DNA of 10,237 bases from an uncultured Clostridium sp. (GCA_938036545.1 CALHQJ010000039.1:1-10237); one strand, 5' to 3'; counted from the stretch's first letter, positions 1 to 5,779 are shown. The notes: generated by a model from the letters alone, not told the origin. Numbers and translations are program-made.

Positions 1-43
1 TGTAAAAAGCTGTTTACAAGCCAGCTTGACATAGCTTTTTACA
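1..43. repeat. Overlapping inverted repeats upstream of the DUF1015 gene
   Basis: TGTAAAAAGCT at 1-11 is exactly complementary to AGCTTTTTACA at 33-43, an 11-bp stem with a 21-base loop. Two shorter pairings compete for the same left arm: TGTAAA (1-6) with TTTACA (13-18), and AAGCTG (7-12) with CAGCTT (22-27). The three folds are mutually exclusive. There is no T-tract directly after the right arm, so it is not a clean terminator of whatever lies to the left. A TTGACA at 26-31 lies in the loop, but I see no convincing -10 box 16-18 bases downstream. It could be an operator, a leader switch, or the end of an upstream gene's 3' region. Confidence 0.5.
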
Positions 44-100
44 CCAGATTTCCCGCCGTCCTGAATAGTTACGAAAAATATTGGAAAAAAGGAGAAACAG

Positions 101-1348
101 ATGGCAGTTGTAAAACCATTTCGCTGTATCCATCCAGCAAAAGGCTTTGAAAAGCAGGTGGCGTCCCTGCCCTATGACGTGTATAGCCGGACAGAGGCAA
201 GACAGGCAGTGGCAGGCAGGCCCTATTCATTTTTAAATATTGACAGGCCGGAGACTCAGTTTCCGGAAGATGTGGATATGTATAGTTCAGAGGTGTATCA
301 AAAGGCCGGAGGCATGCTGGAAGAGTGGCTGAAAAACGGTATTTTTACGGAAGAGAAGAAGGAATATTATTATATTTACCAGCTTACCATGAATGGCCGG
401 AGCCAGACGGGGCTGGCAGCCTGCTGTTGGATTGACGACTATTTGTGCGGCGTAATCAAACGGCACGAGTGTACCAGAGAGGAAAAGGAGCAGGATCGGA
501 TTCGCCATGTAGATAGGGTAAACGCCCATACAGGCCCTGTTTTTCTGACCTATAGACAGGACAGCCGGATCAGCGGACTGATAAAAGAAGCCGTTCAGGC
601 AAAGCCTATGTACGACTTTGTTTCAGAGGACGGAATCAGCCAGAAAGTGTGGAAAATAGAGGACAGGAAGCTAGCCGGACAGATCGAAGAGGCCTTTCAG
701 ACAGTTTCCTCTACGTATATTGCAGACGGCCATCACAGGGCGGCCAGCGCAGTAAAGGTGGGATTAAAACGGCGGAGGGAAAACCCTGTTCACACGGGAA
801 GAGAGCCGTATAATTATTTTCTGGCAGTATTATTTCCAGATGAAGAACTTCAGATTTTATCTTATAACCGAGTGGTAAAGGATTTAAATGGCCTGAGCAA
901 AGAGGAGTTTTTGGAGCGGATTGGAGACTCTTTTGAAGTGAAACTTTGCAGAAAAGAAGACGGCCCTTTTTCTCCGGTGCGGAAAGGCCAGTTTGGAATG
1001 TTTTTGGAAGATAGATGGTATGAGCTGACGGCAAAAGAACACATCCTCAGTTCCGAGCCGGTAAAAGGGTTGGATGCTTCGATTTTACAGGATTATCTGT
1101 TAGACCCTGTATTGGGAATTAAAGATCCAAGGACAGACAGCCGGATTGATTTCATTGGGGGAATCCGAGGCTTACAGGAACTGGAACGGCGGACCAGGAC
1201 AGATATGAAGGCGGCTTTTTCTATGTACCCCACGTCTATGGATGAATTGCTAAAAGTAGCGGACGCAGGGCTTTTGATGCCGCCCAAGTCTACCTGGTTC
1301 GAGCCAAAGCTGTACAGCGGCCTGTTTATTCACCGGCTGACGGATTAG
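101..1348 (+). CDS. DUF1015 family protein
   Basis: A 415-residue protein with the hallmark motifs of the DUF1015 family (PF06245): PYDV at residues 24-27, a RHE..T stretch at 121-125, IADGHHR at 207-213 and MPPKSTWFEPKL at 393-404 near the C-terminus. Length is usual for the family. The start ATG has AAGGAG at 89-94, six bases upstream. No signal peptide or membrane segment is visible, so it should be cytoplasmic. The biochemical role is not established. In related Clostridia I recall this family beside serine biosynthesis genes (serC/serA), but the left neighbour lies outside the window, so that is context from memory only. The DGHHR motif resembles the G-x-H-R phosphate-binding motif of the ParB/sulfiredoxin fold, an inference that would need a structure comparison. 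The 3' end overlaps the convergent marR-type gene by 23 bases, with no terminator visible between them. Confidence 0.9.
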   Translation: MAVVKPFRCIHPAKGFEKQVASLPYDVYSRTEARQAVAGRPYSFLNIDRPETQFPEDVDMYSSEVYQKAGGMLEEWLKNGIFTEEKKEYYYIYQLTMNGRSQTGLAACCWIDDYLCGVIKRHECTREEKEQDRIRHVDRVNAHTGPVFLTYRQDSRISGLIKEAVQAKPMYDFVSEDGISQKVWKIEDRKLAGQIEEAFQTVSSTYIADGHHRAASAVKVGLKRRRENPVHTGREPYNYFLAVLFPDEELQILSYNRVVKDLNGLSKEEFLERIGDSFEVKLCRKEDGPFSPVRKGQFGMFLEDRWYELTAKEHILSSEPVKGLDASILQDYLLDPVLGIKDPRTDSRIDFIGGIRGLQELERRTRTDMKAAFSMYPTSMDELLKVADAGLLMPPKSTWFEPKLYSGLFIHRLTD

Positions 1349-1817
1349 AAAGACAGGGAACAGCGGCGTCGCCGAAGCCGTCCAGGCGGGAAAATAACTC
1401 TGTCAGCCGCATCAGGCAGGAATCGATTTCCTGTTGTTCGTCAGGAGTAAACAGATTCATCATGGAAGCAGTATGCTCCTTCATGGTTTCCTGGGCATCA
1501 TGGAGCAGAGCAATGCCGTCTGCTGAAATGCGGATGTAGACCTGGCGGCGGTTGACAGGATTGTGGATTCGCTCTACAAAGCCTCTGCTTTCCAGGTCGT
1601 TAATCAGCCTGGTAAGCTGCTGCTTGGTAATCATCATTTCTTTGGCAAGTTCCGACATGGTCAGCTCCTGTCTGGACAGGGTGCGTAAGCTTGCTAAAGC
1701 ATGAAAGGCCAGAGAGTCAGCCCGAAGTTCCTGCTCTTTATGAAAATGGCATTTTGCAAAAGATAAGAAGCGGATGTAAAATTCTAAAAAGTGTTGGATT
1801 TCGGTTTCTGAATACAT
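1326..1817 (-). CDS. MarR-family winged-helix transcriptional regulator
   Basis: A 163-residue DNA-binding protein. The winged helix spans about residues 53-98: SELAKEMMITKQQLTRLI gives helix-turn-helix and recognition helix, followed by LESRGFVER and the wing NPVNRRQVYIRIS, the classic MarR layout. Helices at both ends would form the dimer interface. I chose the ATG at 1817 because GGAGGA lies five bases before it (complement of 1822-1827). The in-frame ATG at 1856 has no such site and would sit upstream of the predicted transcription start. Three cysteines (23, 134, 155) are present, but the context of Cys23 does not match the OhrR redox motif, so the ligand or signal is unknown. The gene is divergent from ftsH with a palindrome between them, which suggests it controls itself, ftsH or both. 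Its last codons overlap the 3' end of the DUF1015 gene. Confidence 0.9.
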   Translation of the reverse strand: MYSETEIQHFLEFYIRFLSFAKCHFHKEQELRADSLAFHALASLRTLSRQELTMSELAKEMMITKQQLTRLINDLESRGFVERIHNPVNRRQVYIRISADGIALLHDAQETMKEHTASMMNLFTPDEQQEIDSCLMRLTELFSRLDGFGDAAVPCLSNPSAGE

Positions 1818-1846
1818 GACTTCCTCCGTGTATACATGATAAATTT

Positions 1847-1875
1847 GTTTTAACATATCCGATTGAAAAAGTCAA
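1847..1875 (-). promoter_or_regulatory. Probable promoter of the marR-type gene
   Basis: Read on the minus strand, TTGACT (complement of 1870-1875) is followed after 18 bases by TAAAAC (complement of 1847-1852). The -35 is good and the -10 mediocre. Transcription would begin near 1840, upstream of the GGAGGA site and the chosen ATG at 1817 but downstream of the alternative ATG at 1856. Confidence 0.45.
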
Positions 1876-1886
1876 TAAAAGTAAAA

Positions 1887-1904
1887 AGTAAATAAATATT
1901 TACT
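1887..1904. promoter_or_regulatory. Candidate MarR operator palindrome
   Basis: AGTAAAT at 1887-1893 and ATTTACT at 1898-1904 form a perfect 7-bp inverted repeat with a 4-base spacer, 18 bp in all. That is the size expected for a MarR dimer site. It sits between the divergent promoters, eight bases before the ftsH -35 box and eleven bases behind the marR -35 box. A further AGTAAA-like half-site (AAGTAAAAAGTAAA) lies just to the left. Assignment to the adjacent regulator is inference from position and symmetry. Confidence 0.5.
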
Positions 1905-1912
1905 ATATGCTA

Positions 1913-1941
1913 TTGACAATTTCATAAAAAGAGTCTATTTT
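1913..1941 (+). promoter_or_regulatory. Sigma-A type promoter of ftsH
   Basis: TTGACA at 1913-1918, a 17-base spacer and TATTTT at 1936-1941. The -35 is perfect, the -10 matches TATAAT at 4 of 6, and AT-rich DNA lies upstream. The expected start near 1948 gives a leader of about 60 bases before the ATG at 2007. Confidence 0.75.
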
Positions 1942-2006
1942 TAAGCTAACCGGATTTGGGAGACAGCGCCCTGTTTAGTCCTGACCGGATAAAAGGAGAA
2001 CTTAAT

Positions 2007-3914
2007 ATGGAGACGAGTGATAAAAAACCAGGTAATGGCGATAACGGCAAGTCAGGCAGAAACCCCATGAAGATGTTTCTGTATTATTACCTGATCATTA
2101 TGGTTATTACCTTCGTGATTAATGCATTAGGCTTTTCCGCTCTGTTTAAGCCCAAGGTAGAGCTGGTGACTTATACAGAATTTATGGAACAGATTGATGC
2201 AGGCAAGGTAACAACCGTATCAAAGGAAAACGAAAACACCCTGGTATTTATTGCCAAGGATGACAGTGGAGAACCAAGAATTTACAAGACCGGTATCTGG
2301 GTATGGCCGGATGAGGAGTTAAACGCAGCTCTTCAAAAGCAGGGAGTAATCCAGGCGGCAGAGATTCCCACAGAGCCCAATCCAATTGTCAATTTCTTTT
2401 TGACCTGGATTATGCCAATCTTAATGTTTACGCTCATTGGTATGGTGATGTCCAAGATTATGAGCAAACGAATGGGCGGCAATGCCATGACCTTTGGAAA
2501 ATCCAATGCCAAGATCTACGCGGAAAACGAGACGGGAAAGACATTTGCAGACGTGGCCGGAGAAGAGGAGGCCAAAGAAGCATTAAAGGAGATTGTAGAT
2601 TTCCTTCACAATCCTCAGAAATATGCAGATATTGGAGCAACCCTTCCCAAAGGAGCACTGCTGGTAGGCCCTCCAGGAACCGGTAAAACCCTTCTGGCAA
2701 AAGCGGTAGCAGGAGAGGCTCATGTGCCGTTTTTCTCGATTTCCGGATCGGAATTTGTGGAAATGTTTGTGGGTATGGGCGCAGCCAAGGTTCGTGACCT
2801 GTTTAAGCAGGCCAATGAAAAAGCGCCCTGTATCGTATTTATTGACGAGATTGATACTATTGGTAAAAAGAGAGACGGCGCCGGAGGCGTAGGCGGCAAT
2901 GACGAGAGAGAGCAGACCTTAAATCAGCTTCTGACGGAGATGGACGGCTTTGACGGACGAAAAGGCGTTGTAATCCTGGCGGCAACCAACCGGCCTGAAT
3001 CTCTGGATAAGGCGCTGCTGCGTCCAGGACGGTTTGACCGCCGGATACCGGTAGAACTGCCGGATATGAAGGGCAGAGAGGCCATCTTAAAGGTACATGG
3101 AGCAAATGTAAAATTATCAGATGATGTAGATTTCAATACCGTAGCCAGAGCAACTTCCGGAGCCAGCGGCGCAGAACTTGCCAATATTGTCAATGAGGCG
3201 GCCCTCAGGGCAGTGCGGATGGGACGAAATGTGGTAAGCCAGGAAGATTTGGAAGAAAGCGTGGAAGTGGTTATTGCAGGTTATCAGAGGAAGGATGCGG
3301 CAGTATCGGAGCAGGAGAGAAAGATTGTGGCTTACCATGAGATTGGCCATGCTTTAGTCGCTGCCTGCCAGAGCCATTCTGCACCGGTTCATAAGATTAC
3401 CATTATCCCTAGAACCTCCGGCGCATTGGGTTATACCATGCAGGTAGAAGAAGGAGAACGGGTGCTGATGAGCCAGGAAGAGGCGTTAAACAAGATTGCC
3501 ACCTTTACGGGAGGCCGTGCGGCAGAAGAGCTGATTTTCCACTCCATTACCACAGGAGCCAGCAACGACATTGAACAGGCTACAAAACTTGCCAGAGCCA
3601 TGATTACCAGATATGGAATGAGCGATCAGTTTGGCATGGTAGCCCTGGAGACCGTTACCAATCAATACCTGGGCGGAGACGCTTCTCTGGCCTGCGCTCC
3701 CGAGACAGCAAAAGCCATTGACGACGAGGTAATTGCTACAGTAAAGAACCAGTATGAGAAGGCTAAACAGATCCTGACCCAAAATGAGGCAAAGCTTCAC
3801 CAGCTGGCAGCTTATCTTTTGGAAAAGGAAACCATTACCGGAGAGGAATTTATGCAGATTCTAAACTCCAAACAGGATGCTAAAGCAGCGTGTGAAGCGA
3901 ATACGGAGCAGTAA
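2007..3914 (+). CDS. ftsH: ATP-dependent zinc metalloprotease FtsH
   Basis: A 635-residue membrane-anchored AAA+ protease that extracts and degrades membrane and short-lived cytosolic proteins as a hexamer. Order of elements (numbered from the 2007 ATG): transmembrane helix about 24-46, a short extracytoplasmic domain about 50-125, second transmembrane helix about 127-148, Walker A GPPGTGKT at 221-228, pore loop FVG at 254-256, Walker B ending in DEID near 283, arginine-finger region RPGRFDRR at 339-346, and the zinc site HEIGH at 444-448, with the likely third ligand Asp in SNDIEQAT near 521. HEIGH replaces the commoner HEAGH but keeps HExxH. The ATG at 2007 is chosen for its AAGGAG at 1993-1998; an in-frame TTG at 1956 lacks a site and adds 17 atypical residues. 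It stands alone between its promoter and a terminator, not in a tilS-hpt-ftsH cluster, so it may be a second FtsH paralogue. Confidence 0.97.
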   Translation: METSDKKPGNGDNGKSGRNPMKMFLYYYLIIMVITFVINALGFSALFKPKVELVTYTEFMEQIDAGKVTTVSKENENTLVFIAKDDSGEPRIYKTGIWVWPDEELNAALQKQGVIQAAEIPTEPNPIVNFFLTWIMPILMFTLIGMVMSKIMSKRMGGNAMTFGKSNAKIYAENETGKTFADVAGEEEAKEALKEIVDFLHNPQKYADIGATLPKGALLVGPPGTGKTLLAKAVAGEAHVPFFSISGSEFVEMFVGMGAAKVRDLFKQANEKAPCIVFIDEIDTIGKKRDGAGGVGGNDEREQTLNQLLTEMDGFDGRKGVVILAATNRPESLDKALLRPGRFDRRIPVELPDMKGREAILKVHGANVKLSDDVDFNTVARATSGASGAELANIVNEAALRAVRMGRNVVSQEDLEESVEVVIAGYQRKDAAVSEQERKIVAYHEIGHALVAACQSHSAPVHKITIIPRTSGALGYTMQVEEGERVLMSQEEALNKIATFTGGRAAEELIFHSITTGASNDIEQATKLARAMITRYGMSDQFGMVALETVTNQYLGGDASLACAPETAKAIDDEVIATVKNQYEKAKQILTQNEAKLHQLAAYLLEKETITGEEFMQILNSKQDAKAACEANTEQ

Positions 3915-3919
3915 AACAG

Positions 3920-3970
3920 ATCCCGATTGAGAAGATCCTGAAAAGGAAGTTCATCAGTCGGGATTTTTTT
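3920..3970 (+). terminator. Intrinsic terminator of ftsH
   Basis: ATCCCGATTGA at 3920-3930 pairs with TCAGTCGGGAT at 3954-3964, an 11-bp stem with one G-U pair. Six further T residues follow at 3965-3970. The loop is long (23 bases). It begins six bases after the ftsH stop codon. Confidence 0.85.
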
Positions 3971-3976
3971 GTATGA

Positions 3977-4021
3977 AACAGTTCCGCCATGCATCTTCTT
4001 GCCCGCTTACAGGGAACTGTT
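3977..4021. repeat. Intergenic inverted repeat AACAGTTCC / GGAACTGTT
   Basis: AACAGTTCC at 3977-3985 and GGAACTGTT at 4013-4021 are perfect 9-bp complements with 27 bases between. It lies between the ftsH terminator and the NlpC/P60 promoter. The right arm continues as TACG, giving an AACTGTTAC core seen in similar form in other gaps of this window. No T-tract follows closely, so a terminator role is doubtful. Confidence 0.45.
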
Positions 4022-4023
4022 AC

Positions 4024-4039
4024 GATTGTATGATTGTAT
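4024..4039. repeat. Tandem 8-bp repeat
   Basis: GATTGTAT occurs twice without a gap at 4024-4031 and 4032-4039, just upstream of a T-rich run and the -35 box at 4052. It may be a protein-binding site or slippage; nothing decides between them. Confidence 0.4.
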
Positions 4040-4051
4040 TTTTTTAAGTAC

Positions 4052-4080
4052 TTGACATAAAAAAGGATTAGGACTATAAT
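4052..4080 (+). promoter_or_regulatory. Perfect-consensus promoter of the NlpC/P60 gene
   Basis: TTGACA at 4052-4057, exactly 17 bases, then TATAAT at 4075-4080. Both hexamers and the spacer match the sigma-A consensus, preceded by a T-rich tract. Such a strong promoter suggests high basal expression, probably held in check by a regulator. The start would be near 4087, giving a leader of about 59 bases. Confidence 0.9.
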
Positions 4081-4084
4081 GTGG

Positions 4085-4135
4085 ATGTAACAAATTTAAT
4101 AATTATGTAACAAATTAAAGAAAAACGTAAAGATT
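4085..4135 (+). repeat. 20-base-phased repeats in the early transcribed region
   Basis: ATGTAACAAATT occurs at 4085-4096 and again at 4105-4116, a period of exactly 20 bases. A degenerate third copy (ACGTAAAGATT) sits at 4125-4135, again 20 bases on. The copies straddle the expected transcription start and leader of the NlpC/P60 gene. Two-turn phasing puts them on one face of the DNA, as for a response regulator or a repressor. The TGTAAC core fits the WalR half-site TGTWAH, but the spacing is 14 bases rather than 5, so that assignment is weak. Confidence 0.55.
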
Positions 4136-4145
4136 AGGAGTACAT

Positions 4146-4925
4146 ATGAATTGTAATTTGAGACGAGTAACTGGAGTTTTAGCATTCTGTGCTGCATTTT
4201 CCGCAACCTCCATGGCGGCATTTGCAGGCACGATTCACAACACCAGTGCTTCTTTTGCCGGTCCTGGTACAGAGCCGACACAGTTTCTGGTAAAAGTAGT
4301 AGGCGAGTCTGCATTGATTAATACGGATACTGTAAACGGCGAACTGCTTATGGAAGCAGATATGGATGAAGCGTTTCCTCTGGTAGAGGAAACGGCAGAC
4401 GGCTGGCTGAAGGTACAGCTGGGCGAAGAAGAAGGCTATCTTCAGGCAGACGAGTCCATAGAGCTTCAGGAAGCCGAAGAGGAAGAACTGGCAGCAGCTT
4501 CTGAAACTGCAGCAGCAAGTCTGGAAGAGTCCAGAAGCCAGCAGGCTGCCAATGCTGTGACCGATCGCAGACAGCAGGTAGTCGATTACGCCATGCAGTT
4601 TTTAGGATGCAGATACCGCTACGGCGGAAGCAATCCCCTGACCGGAGTGGACTGCTCCGGATTTACCAGTTTTGTGATGCTGAACGGCGCAGGGGTATCC
4701 CTTCCAAGAACTTCCAGAGGCCAGGCCAGCGCAGGCCCTGCAGTTTCCACCGAACAGATGCAGCCAGGTGATTTGATCTGCTATGGCAGCGGAAAATCCA
4801 TCAATCACGTAGGTATGTATATTGGAAACGGACAGATTATTCATGCATCTACAGAAAGCACCGGAGTAAAGCTTTCTCCGTGGAATTACCGTACTCCTGT
4901 AAAAATCGTAAATGTATTAGGATAA
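4146..4925 (+). CDS. Secreted SH3-like / NlpC-P60 peptidoglycan hydrolase
   Basis: A 259-residue cell-wall enzyme, probably a gamma-D-glutamyl-diamino-acid endopeptidase acting on peptide stems. A signal peptide covers residues 1-27 (LRR, then a hydrophobic core, with AFA before Gly28). Residues 46-107 look like an SH3-type wall-binding domain (FLVKVVGESALINTD, GWLKVQL, GYLQADESIEL). An acidic, Ala/Glu-rich linker spans about 108-138. The NlpC/P60 domain fills about 140-259, with catalytic Cys170 in GVDCSGF, His221 in NHVGMYIG and the third polar residue probably His233 in IIHAS. The ATG at 4146 has AGGAG at 4136-4140. It is a single-gene unit with a perfect promoter on one side and a strong terminator on the other. 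The exact bond cleaved cannot be read from the sequence. It could be involved in growth, separation or spore-associated wall turnover. Confidence 0.93.
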   Translation: MNCNLRRVTGVLAFCAAFSATSMAAFAGTIHNTSASFAGPGTEPTQFLVKVVGESALINTDTVNGELLMEADMDEAFPLVEETADGWLKVQLGEEEGYLQADESIELQEAEEEELAAASETAAASLEESRSQQAANAVTDRRQQVVDYAMQFLGCRYRYGGSNPLTGVDCSGFTSFVMLNGAGVSLPRTSRGQASAGPAVSTEQMQPGDLICYGSGKSINHVGMYIGNGQIIHASTESTGVKLSPWNYRTPVKIVNVLG

Positions 4926-4935
4926 ATCTCCGATG

Positions 4936-5003
4936 CTTCCTGTTCGGCAGAGCCGATTTCCGCCTCAGCCGTATGTTTTCTATGATTAGAGCCGGACAGG
5001 AAG
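4936..5003 (+). other. Long-range hairpin in the NlpC/P60 3' region
   Basis: CTTCCTGTTCGGC at 4936-4948 pairs with GCCGGACAGGAAG at 4991-5003, 13 bp with one G-U pair and a 42-base loop. It lies between the stop codon and the terminator at 5036, so it would be in the mRNA 3' end. It may stabilise the message. No T-tract follows. Confidence 0.4.
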
Positions 5004-5035
5004 ATGCCCCGTCCTGAATAGTTTCAAAATTTTGT

Positions 5036-5067
5036 AAGAATGTGCCGCGGCACATTCTTTCTTTTTT
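5036..5067 (+). terminator. Strong intrinsic terminator
   Basis: A perfect 24-bp palindrome at 5036-5059 folds as a 10-bp stem (AAGAATGTGC with GCACATTCTT) around a CGCG loop. The T-rich tail continues to 5067. Because the left arm begins with AA rather than a long A-run, it works best for + strand transcripts. Confidence 0.9.
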
Positions 5068-5071
5068 GTGC

Positions 5072-5099
5072 GTATACTTTGGAAAATTTGAGCCATACT
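5072..5099 (+). promoter_or_regulatory. Possible sporulation-type promoter of the small Asn/Ser-rich gene
   Basis: GTATA at 5072-5076, 17 bases, then CATACT at 5094-5099 (followed by GA). The CATAC -10 core with a GTATA -35 recalls Bacillus sigma-E and sigma-G promoters. Start of transcription would fall near 5107, about 28 bases before the ATG at 5135. I find no good sigma-A alternative: the TGTAAT at 5105-5110 lacks a matching -35. The assignment rests on short motifs and on family knowledge from Bacillus. Confidence 0.3.
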
Positions 5100-5134
5100 G
5101 ACTTTGTAATAAAAATTAACCAGGAGGTATGGCA

Positions 5135-5311
5135 ATGAACAACAATTATCGAGACATGGAAGACAACACTTCTAAGGACTGCCGCAACAACTTTGACAAT
5201 TCCAGCAAGAACAGCAGCCAGAACAACAATCAGAATAAGTCTGAAAAATCCAGCAGAAACAGCAGTAGAAACTCCAGTAAAAACTCCAGCAAAAATTCCA
5301 GCAGGGATTAA
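5135..5311 (+). CDS. Small Asn/Ser-rich low-complexity protein
   Basis: A 58-residue protein with 16 Asn and 16 Ser. The C-terminal third is a tandem run of SS[KR]N units (residues 39-57), encoded by an imperfect 12-base DNA repeat (AACTCCAGTAAA, AACTCCAGCAAA and variants). The N-terminal part is MNNNYRDMEDNTSKDC with a lone Cys16. The composition is hydrophilic and basic, with no signal peptide or membrane segment, and is probably disordered. I chose the ATG at 5135 because AGGAGGT (5122-5128) is spaced correctly for it; the in-frame ATG at 5129 abuts that site. The strong ribosome site and a dedicated terminator argue that it is really translated. I do not recognise a named family. From memory, short Asn/Ser/Lys-rich proteins recur in Lachnospiraceae genomes without a known role. 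A spore-related role is a guess based on the possible promoter. Confidence 0.72.
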   Translation: MNNNYRDMEDNTSKDCRNNFDNSSKNSSQNNNQNKSEKSSRNSSRNSSKNSSKNSSRD

Positions 5312-5364
5312 GCGCTTTTTAGCTGCTCAGGATAGCGGAGTTATTGTAACGCTGTTGGAAACGA

Positions 5365-5398
5365 GACGCTTCCGTCTAAGAGACGGAGGCGCCTTTTT
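5365..5398 (+). terminator. Intrinsic terminator after the Asn/Ser-rich gene
   Basis: GACGCTTCCGTCT at 5365-5377 pairs with AGACGGAGGCGCC at 5381-5393, with one G-U pair and one mismatch, a 3-base loop, and then TTTTT at 5394-5398. It lies 53 bases after the stop codon at 5311. Confidence 0.85.
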
Positions 5399-5405
5399 AC
5401 TTTAT

Positions 5406-5454
5406 GGGACATTCCTGTCTGTCCGGAATATACTGGTTATATACAGGACAGACA
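5406..5454 (+). promoter_or_regulatory. Promoter-like region and inverted repeat before the rhodanese gene
   Basis: GGGACA at 5406-5411 and TATACT at 5429-5434 are 17 bases apart and could form a moderate sigma-A promoter. TGTCTGTCC at 5416-5424 is perfectly complementary to GGACAGACA at 5446-5454, whose last base touches the AAGGAG ribosome site (5454-5459). If the promoter is right, the repeat spans it as an operator. If transcription starts further left, it is an RNA hairpin next to the ribosome site. ATATAC also repeats at 5428-5433 and 5439-5444. Confidence 0.4.
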
Positions 5455-5467
5455 AGGAGATGATAAT

Positions 5468-5779
5468 GTGGAAGTAGAATTGATTTCGCTAAAGGGACTG
5501 GAATACAGGCTGGATCGAGGAGTGGCCATGCAGCTCATTGATTTGCGGCCTTTTGAGGATTATCAGGCCGCCCATATTCAGGGAGCTGTTAACATCCCCT
5601 ATAACCAGCTGGCAGAACGAATGGGTGAGCTGGCTCCGGAACCGCCGCTTATCTTTTACTGTGCAAGGGGGAGTGCCAGCATTCAGGCTGCCAGGATGGC
5701 AGTGGAGAATGGGCTTTCTGCATCCTCGGTTATGTGCGGAATCGCTTATTACAGAGGCCGGCACATGATTCGGAATTGA
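5468..5779 (+). CDS. Single-domain rhodanese-like sulfurtransferase
   Basis: A 103-residue protein that is one rhodanese domain. IDLRPFEDYQAAHIQGAVNIPY (residues 24-45) is the substrate-side signature, and the active loop CARGSAS begins with the persulfide-forming Cys65. The loop is close to the common C-R-x-G-x-R/A-S form. It would carry a sulfane sulfur for transfer to an acceptor such as cyanide, thiols or a sulfur-relay partner; the physiological acceptor is not evident. No signal peptide, so cytoplasmic. The start is GTG at 5468, eight bases after AAGGAG (5454-5459). The ATG at 5466 is in another frame and hits a stop at once. It stands between a terminator and the next promoter, so it is probably its own unit with some read-through into the yfcE operon. 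The second half of the domain (GLSASSVMCGIAYYRGR) is short but has the usual GG/GI-x-x-W-like end. Confidence 0.9.
   Translation: MEVELISLKGLEYRLDRGVAMQLIDLRPFEDYQAAHIQGAVNIPYNQLAERMGELAPEPPLIFYCARGSASIQAARMAVENGLSASSVMCGIAYYRGRHMIRN

Noticed and set aside
1818..1856. ATG at 1856 (minus strand) as the marR-type start
   Set aside because: It lies upstream of the predicted transcription start and lacks a ribosome site, whereas the ATG at 1817 has GGAGGA.
1956..2006. In-frame TTG at 1956 as the ftsH start, adding 17 residues
   Set aside because: No ribosome site precedes it and the added residues are not FtsH-like; the ATG at 2007 has AAGGAG at the right distance.
3990..4050. Small coding region between the ftsH terminator and the NlpC/P60 promoter
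   Set aside because: No start codon with a ribosome site and no frame of useful length.
4085..4111. Canonical WalR box
   Set aside because: Half-sites TGTAAC match TGTWAH, but the gap is 14 bases instead of 5; kept only as a loose comparison.
4085..4135. Repeats considered as a CRISPR fragment
   Set aside because: Units are 12 bases with 8-base gaps, far below CRISPR repeat and spacer sizes, and no cas gene is present.
5193..5477. Open frame on the + strand overlapping the Asn/Ser-rich gene, its terminator and the rhodanese leader
   Set aside because: It runs through a terminator hairpin, shows no protein family features, and its Thr/Ala-rich start is a frame shadow of the SS[KR]N repeat.
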